Shown here one piece after another: positions 12,168-24,486 of a stretch of DNA of 64,000 bases (position 1 is its first letter; every line of letters begins with the position of its first letter). Under the pieces are notes generated by a model. The model made no database searches. It had not been told where the DNA came from and saw nothing but the letters and a program-made list of their open reading frames with translations. Origin of the DNA: Acanthococcus lagerstroemiae (lineage: Eukaryota; Arthropoda; Insecta; Hemiptera; Eriococcidae); assembly GCA_031841125.1 (NCBI GenBank), contig CM063110.1, positions 28,940,589 through 29,004,588 of the forward strand. The letters run 5' to 3'. A program made the position numbers and the translations under genes.

Positions 12168-12566
12168 GTGTCAAGAGTAGATAATTCCTTCGCAGGTTTA
12201 GCGGAACAATATTTGAGAAAGATACACAAAAAAATATGCGTTCATAGTGAATTCTAAAAAATATGTTTCGGTGTGAATAATTATGGTTAAGATGAAAAAC
12301 AATTTTTCGAAATGTACCGCAATCCATCAAACAAAAAGAAAATACTGAGTGAAGCGAATACAGAAGACGATGATTGACTGGAAACATTCGACATTTTTAT
12401 CAACAGTCTAGTATTTTCCACATCTCGGGAGAAACTGAATAAATAAGTTGAGTAAGTATTACGGGCACCATAATATAATGATAAGAAGTGCTGACAATTT
12501 TAGGACTTTTGGTGGTTTCTCGTCTTTATGTGCATGGATAGTGCTATCCAAAAAATATTTATCGAC
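12168..12566. repeat. Divergent third copy of the same repeat, truncated
   Basis: It starts gtgtcaagagtagataattc, repeats the 'gcggaacaatatttgagaaagatacac' start at lower identity (about 80-85%), and follows the first ~310-bp subunit to the 'ttatgtgcatggatag' phrase. It is then cut by the LINE fragment at about 12,567. Confidence 0.7.
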
Positions 12567-13695
12567 GAAGAATCAGTGAAGTACCTGAGAAGAAAGGGCA
12601 ACAAGCTGTTTTTCCTGAACCGCCTGGCTGATGTCAAGGTGTCAGTCTGAGGATAACAGAGAAAAGCTATACACGGAATGATAAGAGTATTGCAAATTAA
12701 TCTGCACCAATGCAAAGCAGCCTGTTACCTACTGAGCAGGAGGCTGCAACAGGGGCAAACAAATAATATGCCTGTTACAGGACACATGGTATCATCGGGA
12801 ACAAGTAAGAGGCATACAGATGGCACAGGGGCACCTCATTTATGCAAAAAATGCAGGAAGACCACGTGCAGCGATATTTACATATCAAGTGAGCTGCACA
12901 GCAATACCGGGATTTACCCTACGGGATCTTGTGGCGGCCATTTTGGAATATGAGGAGGGAGGGAACAAGAAGAAGATAATGATATGCTCAGCATATTTTC
13001 CATCCAACTCTCGGGACTCTCCCCCAACTGATGAGCTCAGGGAACTGGTGGAATACTGTGTGAGGGAAAAGCCGGACCTTCTTGTCGGATGCGATGCCAA
13101 CTCGCACCATACTATTTGGGGGAGCACAGGCACAAATCCGAGAGGGAAAGGGCTAGTAGACTACCTTGCGACACAGGACCTGCTGGTTCTAAATGAGGGA
13201 AGCAAACCAACGTTTGTCACAAAAGTAAGGCAAGAAGTTATAGACATAGCACTCTGTAATTCCAAACTTAGGGACCGAGTTCAGGGATGGAGAGTGTTGG
13301 ACGAACCGTCTTTATCTGATCACCGATACATCAAATACCAGATCCGGGTACCTGAGGAGGAACAAAGAGCTATTAGGAACCCTAGGAAAACAAACTGGGG
13401 AGGCTTCAAGAATGACTTAGAAAGACTGACAAGTTACAATTGGCAACGGATTCAGAACGTAGACGACCTGGAAGCACAAGCCAACATACCGGATGGTGCA
13501 CTCAGGGACGCCTACGAGAAATAAAATTACGTAAAACCATCTGGTGGACAGCAGAGTTGGGGAAACGCAGGAAAGACACTCGAAGAAGGCTGAGGGCTGC
13601 ACTGAAAAATAATACACCGGCTCACTGGGAATTATATCACGAGGCCCAAAAAGCATATAAAAAGGCGGCTAAGCAAGCCAAAACAAGTCATACGT
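12567..13695 (+). mobile_element. Non-LTR retrotransposon fragment: end of ORF1 and endonuclease part of ORF2
   Basis: ORF1's last codons (EESVKYLRRKGNKLFFLNRL) end at TGA 12648-12650. ORF2 opens at 12,678 with MIRVLQINLHQCKAACYLLS, the usual start of an APE-type endonuclease in R1/Jockey-like elements. A frame change near 12,770-12,820 follows. The frame from 12,820 then gives the later endonuclease motifs: LLVGCDANSHHTIWG, GKGLVDYL, EVIDIALCN and SLSDHRYI. A second frame change near 13,500 leads to the linker with IWWTAELGKRRKDTRRRLRA and YHEAQKAYKKAAKQAK, seen before the reverse transcriptase in such elements. Homology stops at about 13,695, and no reverse transcriptase follows in the window. 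The copy is dead: 5' truncated, frameshifted twice and cut at the 3' side. It interrupts the third copy of the 1.24-kb repeat. Confidence 0.88.
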
Positions 13696-14720
13696 TACGA
13701 GCATCTTGCTTTTAACGAACATGGTTCTTTCTGGTATTGAAATATTTTTATTGTTTTATTTTGTTGCATTAATGTAAAGTTTATCAATCGCATTTACTGT
13801 TGCAGAATTAAAGTAAACGTTAAAGCACTGAACGGAGCATTCTTATTTTTAATCTTGGCTACACATTTTCGGGCTGGTACCCTGACCCGGTAAATGAGTC
13901 TCCAACCTGTTGTATACTTATTCATTGTGTACATGTACACGTATTATTATGTCGCGAAGTCACCGCTAAGATGGGAAAGAACTTGGGCAACGCGAAACGG
14001 CAATGACGGACCAGGCGATCGCGCCGACAAGCTCAAGCTTACGAGTCAGTATCCGGCGCCCTAACCCGTTCAGTACCGACGACGCAGAGACCACACCAAC
14101 CAAGGGACCACGTACCATGGTGATTCAAATACCGCTGGCCGCATGCTGTCTTGGTTTGAAGTTTACAAAGCGAGTCACCCCAATTGGCGCCCCACAGCCG
14201 ACCAACACAGTGTCGCTCGCGCCGGACAACCTTGCGCCACCGATCGAATGTTTTAACTCAAGCCACGGGATGCCACAACCCAGCGCACCCGCTCTTCCAG
14301 CGCTGTCGGAATTACTGCTAGTATCGCTCCCAGAACCTAGGGGCGATAGTTCAGCTATGGAGCCATGGGCCAGTACCCATCCGGCGTTTCTGCCGATCAT
14401 TATTGCCTCACCAAGGAGTCAACGATGCACTCACTCCCAGCCAGAATGATTCCGCCGGTCTGTTAAGCCCGAGTCCGACTCGACGAATCCGCACCACCCT
14501 GGGGCCCGTCTACACACCCGGGCCTGTCTGCGCACCACAGCCGCTAATCCAAGTGATGGTTGAGGAGATGGCAGATAAACTGCCACTGCTTTTGGGAATG
14601 TTCGCCGCCAGCATCGAGCCCACCTCTGTGTCTCCATCTTCTCAGCTTCTGTCTACCCACCGTCGTTTGAAGCAGTTCCATTTGGTCCTTACGGTGATAC
14701 TCGTATGAACTGTAATTGCC
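13696..14720 (+). other. GC-rich block, possibly an LTR-element or gene remnant
   Basis: The LINE homology is replaced abruptly at 13,695. After an AT-rich lead (13,700-13,850) the text gctggtaccctgacccgg near 13,874 is followed by a GC-rich block (13,960-14,650), far above the surrounding composition. A 148-codon plus frame (14,003-14,449) and a 101-codon one (14,403-14,708) are open, as are minus frames. The proline-rich plus frames would suit a gag-like or linker region, but I recognise no domain. The lead could be an old LTR plus leader. This is inference only. Confidence 0.25.
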
Positions 14721-15854
14721 GATAGCTTGTTTTTGCCACATAGGTACCTTATAACTAAGTACCTCTTATTTACTTTCTCATAATGTATATGTATGTTAAA
14801 GAAAAGAACCAGAAGTACACGCCGGGGATTCTAAGATGTAAAAGTTAAAATGTGTACCATTACCGTATCAATCTTTATCATCTCAGATCTTTTATCAGTC
14901 GTGTTATCATCCTTTAATTTATTATTCTTTAATATTCTCAGTTTGTTCACTAGTCTTTCTTTTATTTGTTGATATACCTAGTATCTACAAATGAAAACCA
15001 ACTCGAGTCTCTCGGGCTTCGAGTGCTCTTACTGCACAGGTATATAAATAATATATGTGAGAAAGGTCGTTATCCAAATTATTCTTCTGGGTTCTTTTTA
15101 TCTGGCAAAATTTACATTTTTGATCGTTTACCAGTACCTAGTAATGCAGCCTGAAACACGAGAGACAAGCCAACTGAATTATACTACGTCACGCACCTTG
15201 TTGACGTCACAAACCATGTTGTAGAATCTCATACATTTAATAAATTTTTCACAGTTTGTTACCATTTGCTGTTTTCATATTCATCATTCATCATATTTAT
15301 TGAATTTATTGTGCTGCCGCCTCTATATTAAATAACTGCTCAAACTGCCGCATCATACATATAAAGCTTCGTATTTAATGTAGTAACATTTGCGAGTAAA
15401 TTTTTGTGCTCTATTTCCTCTAAAATTCTCATAACTAGCTTATCACATGGCTTGTAAATCTTCAGATTGATCTCAGGATGCTTATTTATTCATAGAGTGC
15501 TTAAAATAGCCTCTTATTTAGTCTTAAGTCGTCTTTAATTTTGTTGATGTCTTTAATTAGAACCGAAAAAACCCACTTTGTGTCACTTGTCATGTAAGAT
15601 GTTTAGTTCGGGTCCTTAGGACTTATAAACATGATGTTACCATCTAAGGTCATAAAATCTGTCATATTTTTATAGTAAATCATATCTGTGTCAAACTTTG
15701 TGTACCTATAATTCTTTCTCAAAGGTATCTCTTGGAATAGAAGCCCCAATGACTATTCTTAAAGTACCTAATGTCCCAATTATCGATCATAGAATTTTGA
15801 TTTCTTGCAGCACACACAAAGTCCCTGACTTTGGGGAACCCTCCGTAGACTCCG
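14721..15854. other. Gene-free AT-rich stretch
   Basis: No supported gene, RNA or intact mobile element is seen. Open frames are short and unsupported. Confidence 0.4.
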
Positions 15855-15953
15855 ATGGTGTGGTGGGACATATGGCGATGCACGCATGCCAAAGGGGCCC
15901 CTGAGACACCGCACCCCGGCCCCGGAAACTATCCTTTCGAGTATCGCATCAGT
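15855..15953 (-). mobile_element. SINE family A, 5'-truncated copy
   Basis: This matches the family seen whole at 59,590: plus-strand text atggtgtggtggg, gcgatgcacgcatgccaaag, gacaccgcacccc and ctttcgagtatcgcatcag. Sense is taken as minus because most copies keep this end and vary at the other, as expected for 5' truncation. Only about 100 bp is present. Confidence 0.75.
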
Positions 15954-16544
15954 CCAGAATTCTGATCATTTGAGTACAATAAATGTAATCTATGCATATG
16001 TCAAGTGTCCTATGAAAATGCATGATTTACGCCGGGTGGACATTTCTCAGTCTATAAAAATGAAATTTTTAAAAATATACACTTCCACATACGAATTCTT
16101 GATCAAAATATTCGCTAATTGGATATTGGATAAAAACTTTTTGATCGGAAATGGGACGTACTGAAAAATGTAGGCGAGAAACGAAATAAAATAATTTATT
16201 TAATTCGAGGATAAACTGTCAAGATTTTTACATCTTTCAAATTTTCATCGTGGCACGGGATATTGAATCTTGACTTTCAGACTTGAAACTTTGTGCACAG
16301 TAAGAAGCTTAGGTTACTGACTAGATCGATTAACAATCTTGAAAATTATTATGACGTGCGTACAGTATCTCATCATATCAAAATCAGCAAGCCCGTAACC
16401 AGCCCAGGTCTCGGGGGAGGGGAAAATGGGGCAACATTTTTTATAGATACATCTGCTTCTCAATTTCTCAATTTTCAAGTCCTGTATAATTAAATTCGAT
16501 GACAAAATGTGAAAGATCCTACTTCTGATGTCTGCGTTAGGTGC
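15954..16544. other. Gene-free stretch
   Basis: Nothing recognisable is seen between the SINE copy and the 147-bp array. Confidence 0.35.
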
Positions 16545-17385
16545 ATTTCGCTGTACCCCCCCCCCCATTTCAAGTACGGGGCTGAAACTTTTGTATTCGT
16601 TTGTATATTGTTTGTATACGTTTGTATAGCCCAAATTTTCGTTTGTATACATCCCCCTCCCCCGCTATATCGAAAAAACGTTGGGGTACAGGGAAATGGT
16701 ATACACCCCCATTTGAGGTACGGGGCTGAAACTTTTGTATTCGTTTGTATATCGTTTGTATACGTTTGTATAGCCCAAATTTTCGTTTGTATACATCCCC
16801 CTCCCCCGCTACATTGAAAAAACGTTGGGGTACAGGGAAATGGTATACCCCCCCCCATTTGAGGTACGGGGCTGAAACTTTTGTATTCGTTTGTATATGG
16901 TTTGTATACGTTTGTATAGCCCAAATTTTCGTTTGTATACATCCCCCTCCCCCGCTACATCGAAGAAACGTTGGGGTACAGGGAAATATGGTCTATACTT
17001 TCCGACATTTACGATACAGCGCTGAAACTTTTGTATTTGTTTGTATATCATTTGTATACGTTCCCAAAGTTTCGTTTGTATACATCCCCTCGACCCGCTA
17101 TATAAACAAAACGTTGGGGGTACAGGGAAAGTGTATCCCCCATTTGAGGTAGGTAACTGAAATTTTATGTATTCGTTTATAGATCGTTTCTTTACGTTTG
17201 TAGATTCCACATTTATGTTTGTATACATCTCTATCCCCCGCTAAATCGAAAAAACGTTAGGGGGCAGAAAGTACACCCCCGCCCCATTTGAGGTACGGGG
17301 CTGAAACTTTGTGTAGGTATTCGTTTGTAGATCGTTTGTATACGTTTGTATAAGCCAAATTTTCGTTCGTGTGTGCGTAAATACT
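16545..17385. repeat. Tandem array, ~147-bp unit, six copies
   Basis: The phrase ggggctgaaacttttgtatt recurs at about 16,577, 16,724, 16,869, 17,019, 17,151 and 17,298, with spacing 147, 145, 150, 132 and 147. Each unit holds a poly-C tract, several 'cgtttgtata' strings and 'cgttggggtacaggg'. The first three units are the most alike; later ones decay. Long frames on both strands are products of the periodicity and the near-multiple-of-three unit. Confidence 0.9.
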
Positions 17386-17605
17386 CTAAACTCTAAATTT
17401 TGGGTGCGCTGCAGGAGAATAGTGTTCTTCCTGTTTGTTCGTGTCGGTGGTTGAGGATTTCATGGTTTCATTTATGTGTCGTTTAAATATACTCTCTTTT
17501 TTCTTCCCCCGTCAACAATATTGTTCGTATATACCTACTGGTTTTGCAATAAAGTAGGTGCATGTCTCCAGCCCCCTCATTGTGGATATAAGGGAAAAAA
17601 ATATT
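17386..17605. other. Short spacer between two arrays
   Basis: This links the 147-bp array to the ~151-bp inverted arrays. No feature is recognised. Confidence 0.3.
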
Positions 17606-19030
17606 GTCAATAATTTGTTCTTCATTCGTTCTAATTGGTTCAGCCATGTTTAGAATGTGTTCTTACCCCCACCCCCCAAAAATTAGCAACTTAGTTTGAG
17701 GGGCTGGCGCCATGCCAGCCCCTGACATTCGAATTCGGGATTGTAACAAGTCTCAGACATTGGTTCTTAATTTGTTCCCCAGTTTTCAGAATTTGTTCCG
17801 CCACCCACCCTATTTACAGCCACCAAAAAGAGTGACAGGAACAAGTAATAGCTATAAGCCCGCATGAATACTATTTGCGGCACACTAAAATTTGTTCTAC
17901 ATTCGTTCTAATTTCTTCTCTCATCTACACACCTGCGTCCATCACCACTCTGCATTTGCCGACTATTCGAGGTCAGGGGCGGGGGTAGGTGACCCTTAAC
18001 TCTTAAGATTCCATATGAATACGATTTGTTGCACACTGAAATTTGTTCTACATACGTTCTAGTTTGCTCTCTACCCCACACCTCAGACTCTCAAAATCAT
18101 ACATTTGCCGACTATTTGAACTAGGGGATGGGGGGTACGTGACACTCATATATGAATTTTCCACACAAATACGATTTGCTACCGACTGCAATTGGTTCTC
18201 TACTCATTTTAATTTGTTCGCTCATCTACACACTAAAATCCGTCGCCTCAAAGCATTGGCCCACAATATGAATTTATGTGGTGGGGGTAGGTGGCCCTAA
18301 TGCGCGAATTTCCCATATAATGGTGATTTTTCAGGCACTAAAATGTGTTCTTTTTTTGTTCTAATTTGTACTCTCATCTACACACTAAAATCCGTCGCCA
18401 CAAAGCATTGGTCCACAATATGAATTTATGTGGTGGGGCTAGGTGGCCCTAATGCGCGAATTTCCCATATAATGGCAATTTTTCGGGCACCAAAATTTGT
18501 TCTCTATTCGTTCTAATTTGTACTCTCATCTACACACTAAAATCCGTTGCTACAAAGCATTTGGCGACAATATGAACTTATGTGTTGGGGTAAGTGGCCC
18601 TTATGCGCGAATTTCCCGCATAATGACGATTTCTCGGGCATTAAAATTTGTTCTCTATTTGTTCTGATTTCTTCTCGAATCTACACACCACAATCCATCA
18701 TCAATGTGTATTTGAAGTCAATCGAAATTCAGGAGGTGGGCTTAGGTGGCCCTCAATTCCTAAGTTTCCAGGTAAATGTTATTTTCTGCCCACTACAATT
18801 TGTTCTCTATTTGTTCTGATTTGTTCTCGAATCTACCCACCACAATCCGTCATCAGTGTATATTTGAAGTCAATAGAAATTCAGGGGGTGGGCCTAAGTG
18901 GCCCTTAATTCCTATGTTTCCATGTAAATGTGATCTTTCGCCCATTACAATTTGTTCTTTATTTGTTCTAATTTGTACTCTCATCTACACACTAGAATCC
19001 GTCGCTACAAAGCATTGGGCGACAATATAA
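17606..19030 (+). repeat. Left arm of a large inverted repeat made of ~151-bp units
   Basis: The phrase 'aatttgttcty...ttcgttctaattt' recurs about every 150 bp, near 17,612, 17,765, 17,888, 18,041, 18,189, 18,341, 18,493, 18,648, 18,797 and 18,949. Two unit types alternate. One has acaaagcattgg and a 'aatatgaacttatgtg' string; the other has tttgaagtcaat and gaaattcaggagg. Both end with a 'tggcccttaa' phrase and a gtaaatgtgat or cataatgacgat string. The same units appear reverse-complemented at 19,440-20,860. Confidence 0.88.
17700..17722. other. Perfect 9-bp stem hairpin
   Basis: ggggctggc and gccagcccc flank a 5-nt loop. It is GC-rich in an AT-rich arm, and could be a small structured element or chance. 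Confidence 0.4.
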
Positions 19031-19439
19031 ACGGGCAAAACAGGCCCTTGTCCGGGGTGCCCAATTTGCCGGGGCGGCATTTCATCAATCATCATGGTAT
19101 TATGGCCCATTAAAAAATAATAATAATAAATATAAAAATATATTGTTTCCTATCTTTTGCCAGGGGCGGCAAATGCTCCTGTGTGTCCGGGACGTCAAAA
19201 TCTCTAGCGTCAGGGCTGCCTACAGAGCGATTCCGATTCCTAATCTCTTTGGATCAGGCCCTCTCCTTGCGAATCGCTTCACAGTACATCGTGGGCACGT
19301 ATGGTTGGATAGTGGAGTATCTAGCATGCACACTCACCAAAAGAAGGAGCATAGGTAGTTGATATCCTCTGATTTCTATTTCAAACGAATAGCCGTATCA
19401 TTGTTATACGTGAAACGTATAGAAGTATAATATTCTAAA
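19031..19439. other. Spacer of the inverted repeat
   Basis: About 400 bp separates the arms. It starts with a GC-rich phrase (gtccggggtgcccaatttgc) and has a 71-codon frame (19,143-19,358) without domain. I see no transposase. In foldback elements such loops often carry unrelated sequence. Confidence 0.4.
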
Positions 19440-20860
19440 AAATCGTTTCCATTGATGGATTGACGCGTGTGGATTCGAGAACAATCACGGTACCGTGGAG
19501 AACAATTTTTAAAAAAAGAGAGAACAAATTATAAGTAGTGCGCGAAAAAAAAAAACACAATTATCTGGGAAATACACAAAAGGGCCACTTACACCCACCA
19601 CTCAAGTTTGTAGAGTTGGCTAATGCATTTTGGCGACGGATTGTAGGTGTAGATGAGGGAACAATAAGAACCAAGAACAATTCTCGGACGAATCGCAATT
19701 GTGTGGAAAGTTTGCACATAAGGGCCACCAACACATAAGTCCACATTTTCGGCCAATGCTTTTTCAAATACCCATTGATGATAGATCGTGGTGTGCATAT
19801 TCGAGAACAGATGAGAACAAATGAGAACAAAAAGAGAACAAACAGTAGTGGGCAAAAAAATCATATTTACCTGAAAACAAAGGACTTAAAGGGCACTTAA
19901 TCCCCCCCCCCCCGGATTTCTACTGACTTCAAATGCACAGTGATGACGGATTGTGGTGCGTAGATTCGAGAACAAATAGAGAACAAATTTTGGTGTCTGA
20001 AAAACGGCCAATATGTGGGAAATTCGCGCATTAGGGCCACCTACCACCACCACATAAGTTCATATTGTTGGCCAATGCTTTGTGGCGGCAGATTATAGGG
20101 TGTAGATGAGAGTACAAATTTAGAACAAATAGAGAACAAATTATAGTTGGCAAAAAATCACATGTACATGGGAACATAGGACTTAAGAGCCGCTGAATAT
20201 CACTCCCTGAATTACGATTGACTTGATATACACATTGATGATGGATTGTGGTGGTTAGATTCGAAAATAAATTGGAACAAATAAAGAACCAATTGTAGTG
20301 CGCAAAAAATCACATTTACATGGAAACTTAAGATTTAAGGGCCACTTAAGCCCACCCCTGAATTTTTTATTGACTTCAAATGCACATTGATGATGGTTCG
20401 AGAACAAATCAGAACAAACAGAGAAGAAATTCGTAGTGCCTGAAAAATGGCCAGTATGTGGGAAACTCGTGCATTAGGCCCACCTACCCCCACCACATAT
20501 GTTCATATTGTCGGCCAATGCTTTTTGGCGACGACGGATTTTAGTGTGTAGATGAGAGTACATATTAGAACAAATGGAGAACAAATTGTAGTGGGCAGAA
20601 TATCACATTTACCTGGAAACTTAGGACTTAAGGGCCACCTAAGCTCACCTCCTGAATTTCAATTGACTTCAAATACACATTGATGATGATTGTGGTGTGT
20701 AGATTCGAGAAGAAATCAGAACAAATAGAGAACAAATTTTAGTGCCCGAGAAATCGTCATTATGTGGGAAATTCGCGCATAAGGGCCAGTTACCCCCACC
20801 ACATAGGTTCATATTGTCGCAATGTAGCGACGGATTTTTGTTTGTAGATGCATGGGCGTC
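19440..20860 (-). repeat. Right arm of the large inverted repeat
   Basis: Reverse complements of the left-arm units occur here, marked by 'gacggattgtaggtgtagatga' type phrases near 19,631, 19,777, 19,943, 20,085, 20,238, 20,390, 20,527, 20,681 and 20,825. The unit at 20,235-20,400 read backwards matches the left unit at 18,833-18,980 at roughly 80-85%. The order of the two unit types differs between arms, so this is not a single recent inversion duplication. Confidence 0.85.
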
Positions 20861-21802
20861 ACTGAGGGGGGTAGACGGGTAATTTCTACCTCCCCCCAGA
20901 AAATTTAGGGGGTAGAAATGATCAAAATTACCCCCTCCCCGTCAAATTCAAATGCCAATAATTATATTTATAGGTACCTGCAGGTATAAAAAATTTGTAA
21001 ACGAATTAGTGTCGTGTGATACCGCAATTAATAGTACCGTGCCATACACTTGACTCGCAATACACATACATAGAGTGTCTAACAAAATCGAAATCTGAAA
21101 ATAAATGACCTTCACCCCCCCCCCCTCCCATAGAGCTAAATATACTTCTTCGTCTATAATACTACATTTTCAGGGGGGGGGGACCGAATTTTATTGCATA
21201 AGGTACATGAGGCCGATAAGGCCTGGATCCACAATATAAGGCCCAATGTACCGATCTTGACTGCTGTGTTTTAGACTGCATTAAACATTGATCGAAGTAT
21301 CGATATAGAACTCTTAGATACTAATTTAGAATTTATCCTTCTGTTTCAGACTTGAATCTCAGTTTAACCCTTAGAATCAACATTTCACCTTTTGGGGCTG
21401 AAACTGGCTCGACTCATAATATGGTTAAACAAAGTATCGAAATGGAGTTCTTTTGGGTCGTTGATTTCATATTATGCACTCATTTTTCAATTCGATTCCC
21501 ACTTCAGCTCGGAAAAGAGGAGAGAAAAGGTGAACTGACCAAACTTCGACTACCTATGAAATAAGGTAATAAAATTGCGGGAGTTGGGGATCAGACTGTA
21601 GATTTCAATTATTGCGTGAGATTCCTAGTTCGACCTCATACTTTTAGTCACTAAAATGTAATGTTATATTCAAGAGAGGGCAGAATGACTCCATTAATTA
21701 AACAAACTAATGAGACAGGGAATTACTGAATGACCTATTTAGAATATTGATTCATTATTTTCGAATCAAGTGCAATTTTAGCTCCCACAATCAAATTTTT
21801 AC
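20861..21802. other. Gene-free stretch with G/C runs
   Basis: It contains runs of C (21,114) and G (21,171) and a 70-codon frame at 21,352-21,564 without domain. Its wording (tcgaaatgg, gctgaaactggctcg) resembles the old diverged repeats at 33.0-33.4 and 42.0-43.3 kb. Confidence 0.35.
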
Positions 21803-22047
21803 TCTCAGGTCAGGGCCGGATTTAGGGGGGGCAGGGGGTCCATGGCCCCGGGCCTCCACATTTATCCCTCGAAAATGGGGCCCCCACAAAGGAAAGTGAA
21901 AAACACCATGTGGGAAAAAATGAAAGGCGGCGCTGCGTCAGTGGTTTTTGTCATTTTGTTGGTAAAAAATTATAAACTTTTTTTGGGGGGCCCCCACAAC
22001 ATTTGGCCCCTCCCTCTCGTGAGTGTAAATCCGGCCCTGTCTCAGGT
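21803..22047. mobile_element. hAT-type MITE with 8-bp target duplication
   Basis: Element 21,811-22,039 begins cagggccggattta and ends with its exact complement, taaatccggccctg. It is flanked by tctcaggt on both sides (21,803-21,810 and 22,040-22,047). An 8-bp duplication with CAGGG termini is typical of hAT non-autonomous elements. The 73-codon frame inside it is not a gene. Confidence 0.92.
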
Positions 22048-23523
22048 TGATGTTACATCATAGCCTCCTTCCTTTCAGGACAAACGACCCCCCCCCCCGC
22101 CCCAAGAAAAAAAGACCAACTGGGATCTCATTACTTGGAGATCCTTACAATGTTTATACACAAACTCCACAACCAAATATAATAAATACACATTTCGCCT
22201 TTGAAAAAATATATTATTACTCGCACGTCGTTGAGTTTGCTCATCTCAATAGAATGAATAAGTTAATTCATTCCTATTTTGAGGTTATTACTCCATACTT
22301 CGATCGAGACTCAGCTTTCTTCACGTTAAAAAACGGTTACTTGAAATCTAGAACATACGAGCACAACATATTAGAATAAAACAAAGTACAAATATTGACT
22401 TGAGACTGCAAAAACTTACCTTCTTCATATAAGATCAGGCTCCCAGTATAGTTCGACAAAACGCCGTACAATCCCTTTTTCGTCACATTTTTGAGGAGGG
22501 TACAAAAATTTATTACGAAGTAGTGTATTTTTGCATATCTAATATAGAACCAATACACCCTTCAAATCTGAAGTACCTAGCAAGATTTTTGAGTAAAGTC
22601 AGAAATACCCTCCCTCCATGCTCCCCGAGAATTGTAATTGAGAGGATACGATGTGAGATTAGCCAAAGCTTTCTTCGTGGTTTTTTGCGTTAGAATATTT
22701 CCTTCACTGCGCCAGTGACGTGTGCGAACGTGAATCGGTAACAGTCACGTGTTTCATAACTTTGAGTACTTTACCCACGAGCACACACAACACCGTACCA
22801 ATCTTTCGAATACTAATTATAACGTGTTCTGCGAGTACAATGTCTTGTTCCAGAGAACTGACAGGGAACAGCAGAGCATGCTATCTATTCACCTCGATTG
22901 GTACTGTGGTCCCTCAGTTCGCTAGGATGTTTGCGGGGAAAGAAATGAACCCTGTTCACAAGAATGTATAAGGAGGAAACGATAGACTAGGTAGAGGGAT
23001 GAAACGGACAAATTATCACTCCATAAGATGTACCATCAAACTGCTTGTGATTGGACTGGAAGAGTAAAAGGTTAGAAGAGGCCTTTCCCTAAAAGGGCCT
23101 TACTCAATAATAAATCTAAACTCTAATTAAAATTTGTATGATAAAATGGTTTAGGCTGTATATAAAACAATGGACTTATGTATAAATTAAACAATATATA
23201 CCACCAATCGCAAGAAGAAGCGACGAAGACAACGATGGCGTCATCAGCCATCTTGCACCAGACACCCTAGTTCTAGAGATGATGAAGAATGGAAGCAGTT
23301 GGAACACGATATCGGCCTTTGTCTTGGCCATCATAAAGAAGATGATGCAGACGTAGTGGTCGAGGCAGAGGGCCGGCGATTTACCAAGCTTGGCTCATAC
23401 CATCAAACAGGAGAACTTTGTACCATCCTAGGAGAGCTACTGCAGCTGCGCTGCGGACCCCCGGCAGGGCTCCCCCATTTTCACCACCTGCCTGCGTCGA
23501 CACATGGACTAAGACAAGGATGT
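22048..23523. other. Gene-free stretch
   Basis: A minus-strand segment at 22,425-22,500 ends with a gaag/gtaag donor-like site but lacks a convincing acceptor. From 23,200 to 23,520 the composition becomes GC-richer, with frames carrying no domain; this may be an extension of the SINE that follows. The missing 3' exon(s) of the dpr-like gene could be here but I could not place them. Confidence 0.3.
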
Positions 23524-23724
23524 GAGGGGTGAGTGAAAAGGCAGCACATCCAGCAATGAGGGGCCTGAATTCCAAGCAAGCGCTCAGGGAGTGCGGGCCT
23601 TAGTCAGTAGGGAACCCCATGTTGGCCCTGGCAGAACGCGCGCACCACTGTGGCATGGAGAAATGGTGACTCAGGCCCGGCCCTAAAGCATCCCTCCTGC
23701 TACTGATACGATACTCGAAAGGGG
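23524..23724 (+). mobile_element. SINE family A, sense on plus, 3'-deleted
   Basis: It reads ggggtgagtgaaaaggcagc through gctcagggagtgcggg to cgatactcgaaagggg, matching the reverse complement of the 59.6-kb copy. The 3' part (cacgcatgccaaag region) is missing. This is the only copy that keeps the 5' end and loses the 3' end. Confidence 0.75.
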
Positions 23725-24486
23725 AATTTTCAATATATTTCATCAGTTCCGGCGCGAAGGCTCTCCGAACATTTTTTCGTCGAAAAAAATGCTTGATGGA
23801 TACTATGGAGAAATTTTCAAAATTTTCGAAAACCAAAAAACTGAGATAAACACCAAGTCTTACTCAATTTTTCTCGTTGAGTTAAAAAAAACTTGATGTG
23901 TCTATGGTGTTAGTTTTGTAAAAAAAACCCTAAAAACACTCTCTTAGTTGACCACTTTAATTATAAAGTCAAGGGCTGATACAAAATCGAATAAGATTAT
24001 ATAAGTACAAAAGTACAAAACAGATGCCGGATGGAAATATGGACTGCAAACCTGAAAACAGACAATAATGTATAAGTCATGCGGTCATCTGTAACTTTTT
24101 CGTTCAGTAGAATGCCAAAGCATCACTGGAATGAGAGAAAAAATAGTTTTGTCAATCCAGAAATTGTTTTGAAAGATCAAATGAAAGAAAGTTATTCAGT
24201 TGTAGTGACCAGAAAAATTCGGTGGCAGCTTCCCTGTTATCACTTCCTCACATTTCACATCCGAGATTATGGGTAGGTACCTATAGAAAGGGAGAATATT
24301 TCCACTACCCCTGTGTATTTACAGAGTTCGCCAACTAACTCACTTCTTGCCATTGCTTACATCAACATTCCCACAATAGACACTTATACTATTACTGACG
24401 AGTTCCTCGAGGCTATTGCCATTAAATTTTCGCATTTCATTTACACTAGACATGAAATAAATGAATACGAGTACCTATCTACTTAC

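Noticed and set aside
6266..12387. Paired ORFs repeated at 6,266/6,394 and 11,758/11,887
   Set aside because: They recur only because the 1.24-kb repeat is duplicated. One copy is broken by a single inserted base and there is no domain, so they are not genes.
16314..17228. Several open frames of 100-150 codons on both strands
   Set aside because: They lie in the 147-bp tandem array, are open on both strands at once and repeat with the unit. They follow from periodicity near a multiple of three.
18547..19864. Overlapping 84-91-codon frames with similar peptides
   Set aside because: They are the same array unit read in successive copies, not a protein family.
17606..20860. CRISPR array or bacterial satellite
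   Set aside because: Units are ~151 bp, diverged along their whole length, in two orientations and in an intron-rich eukaryotic setting. There are no constant repeats with unique spacers.
22416..22560. Terminal exon of the dpr-like gene
   Set aside because: A donor-like site and a phase-compatible short frame exist, but the presumed acceptor has no pyrimidine tract and the peptide has no Dpr tail or membrane anchor features.
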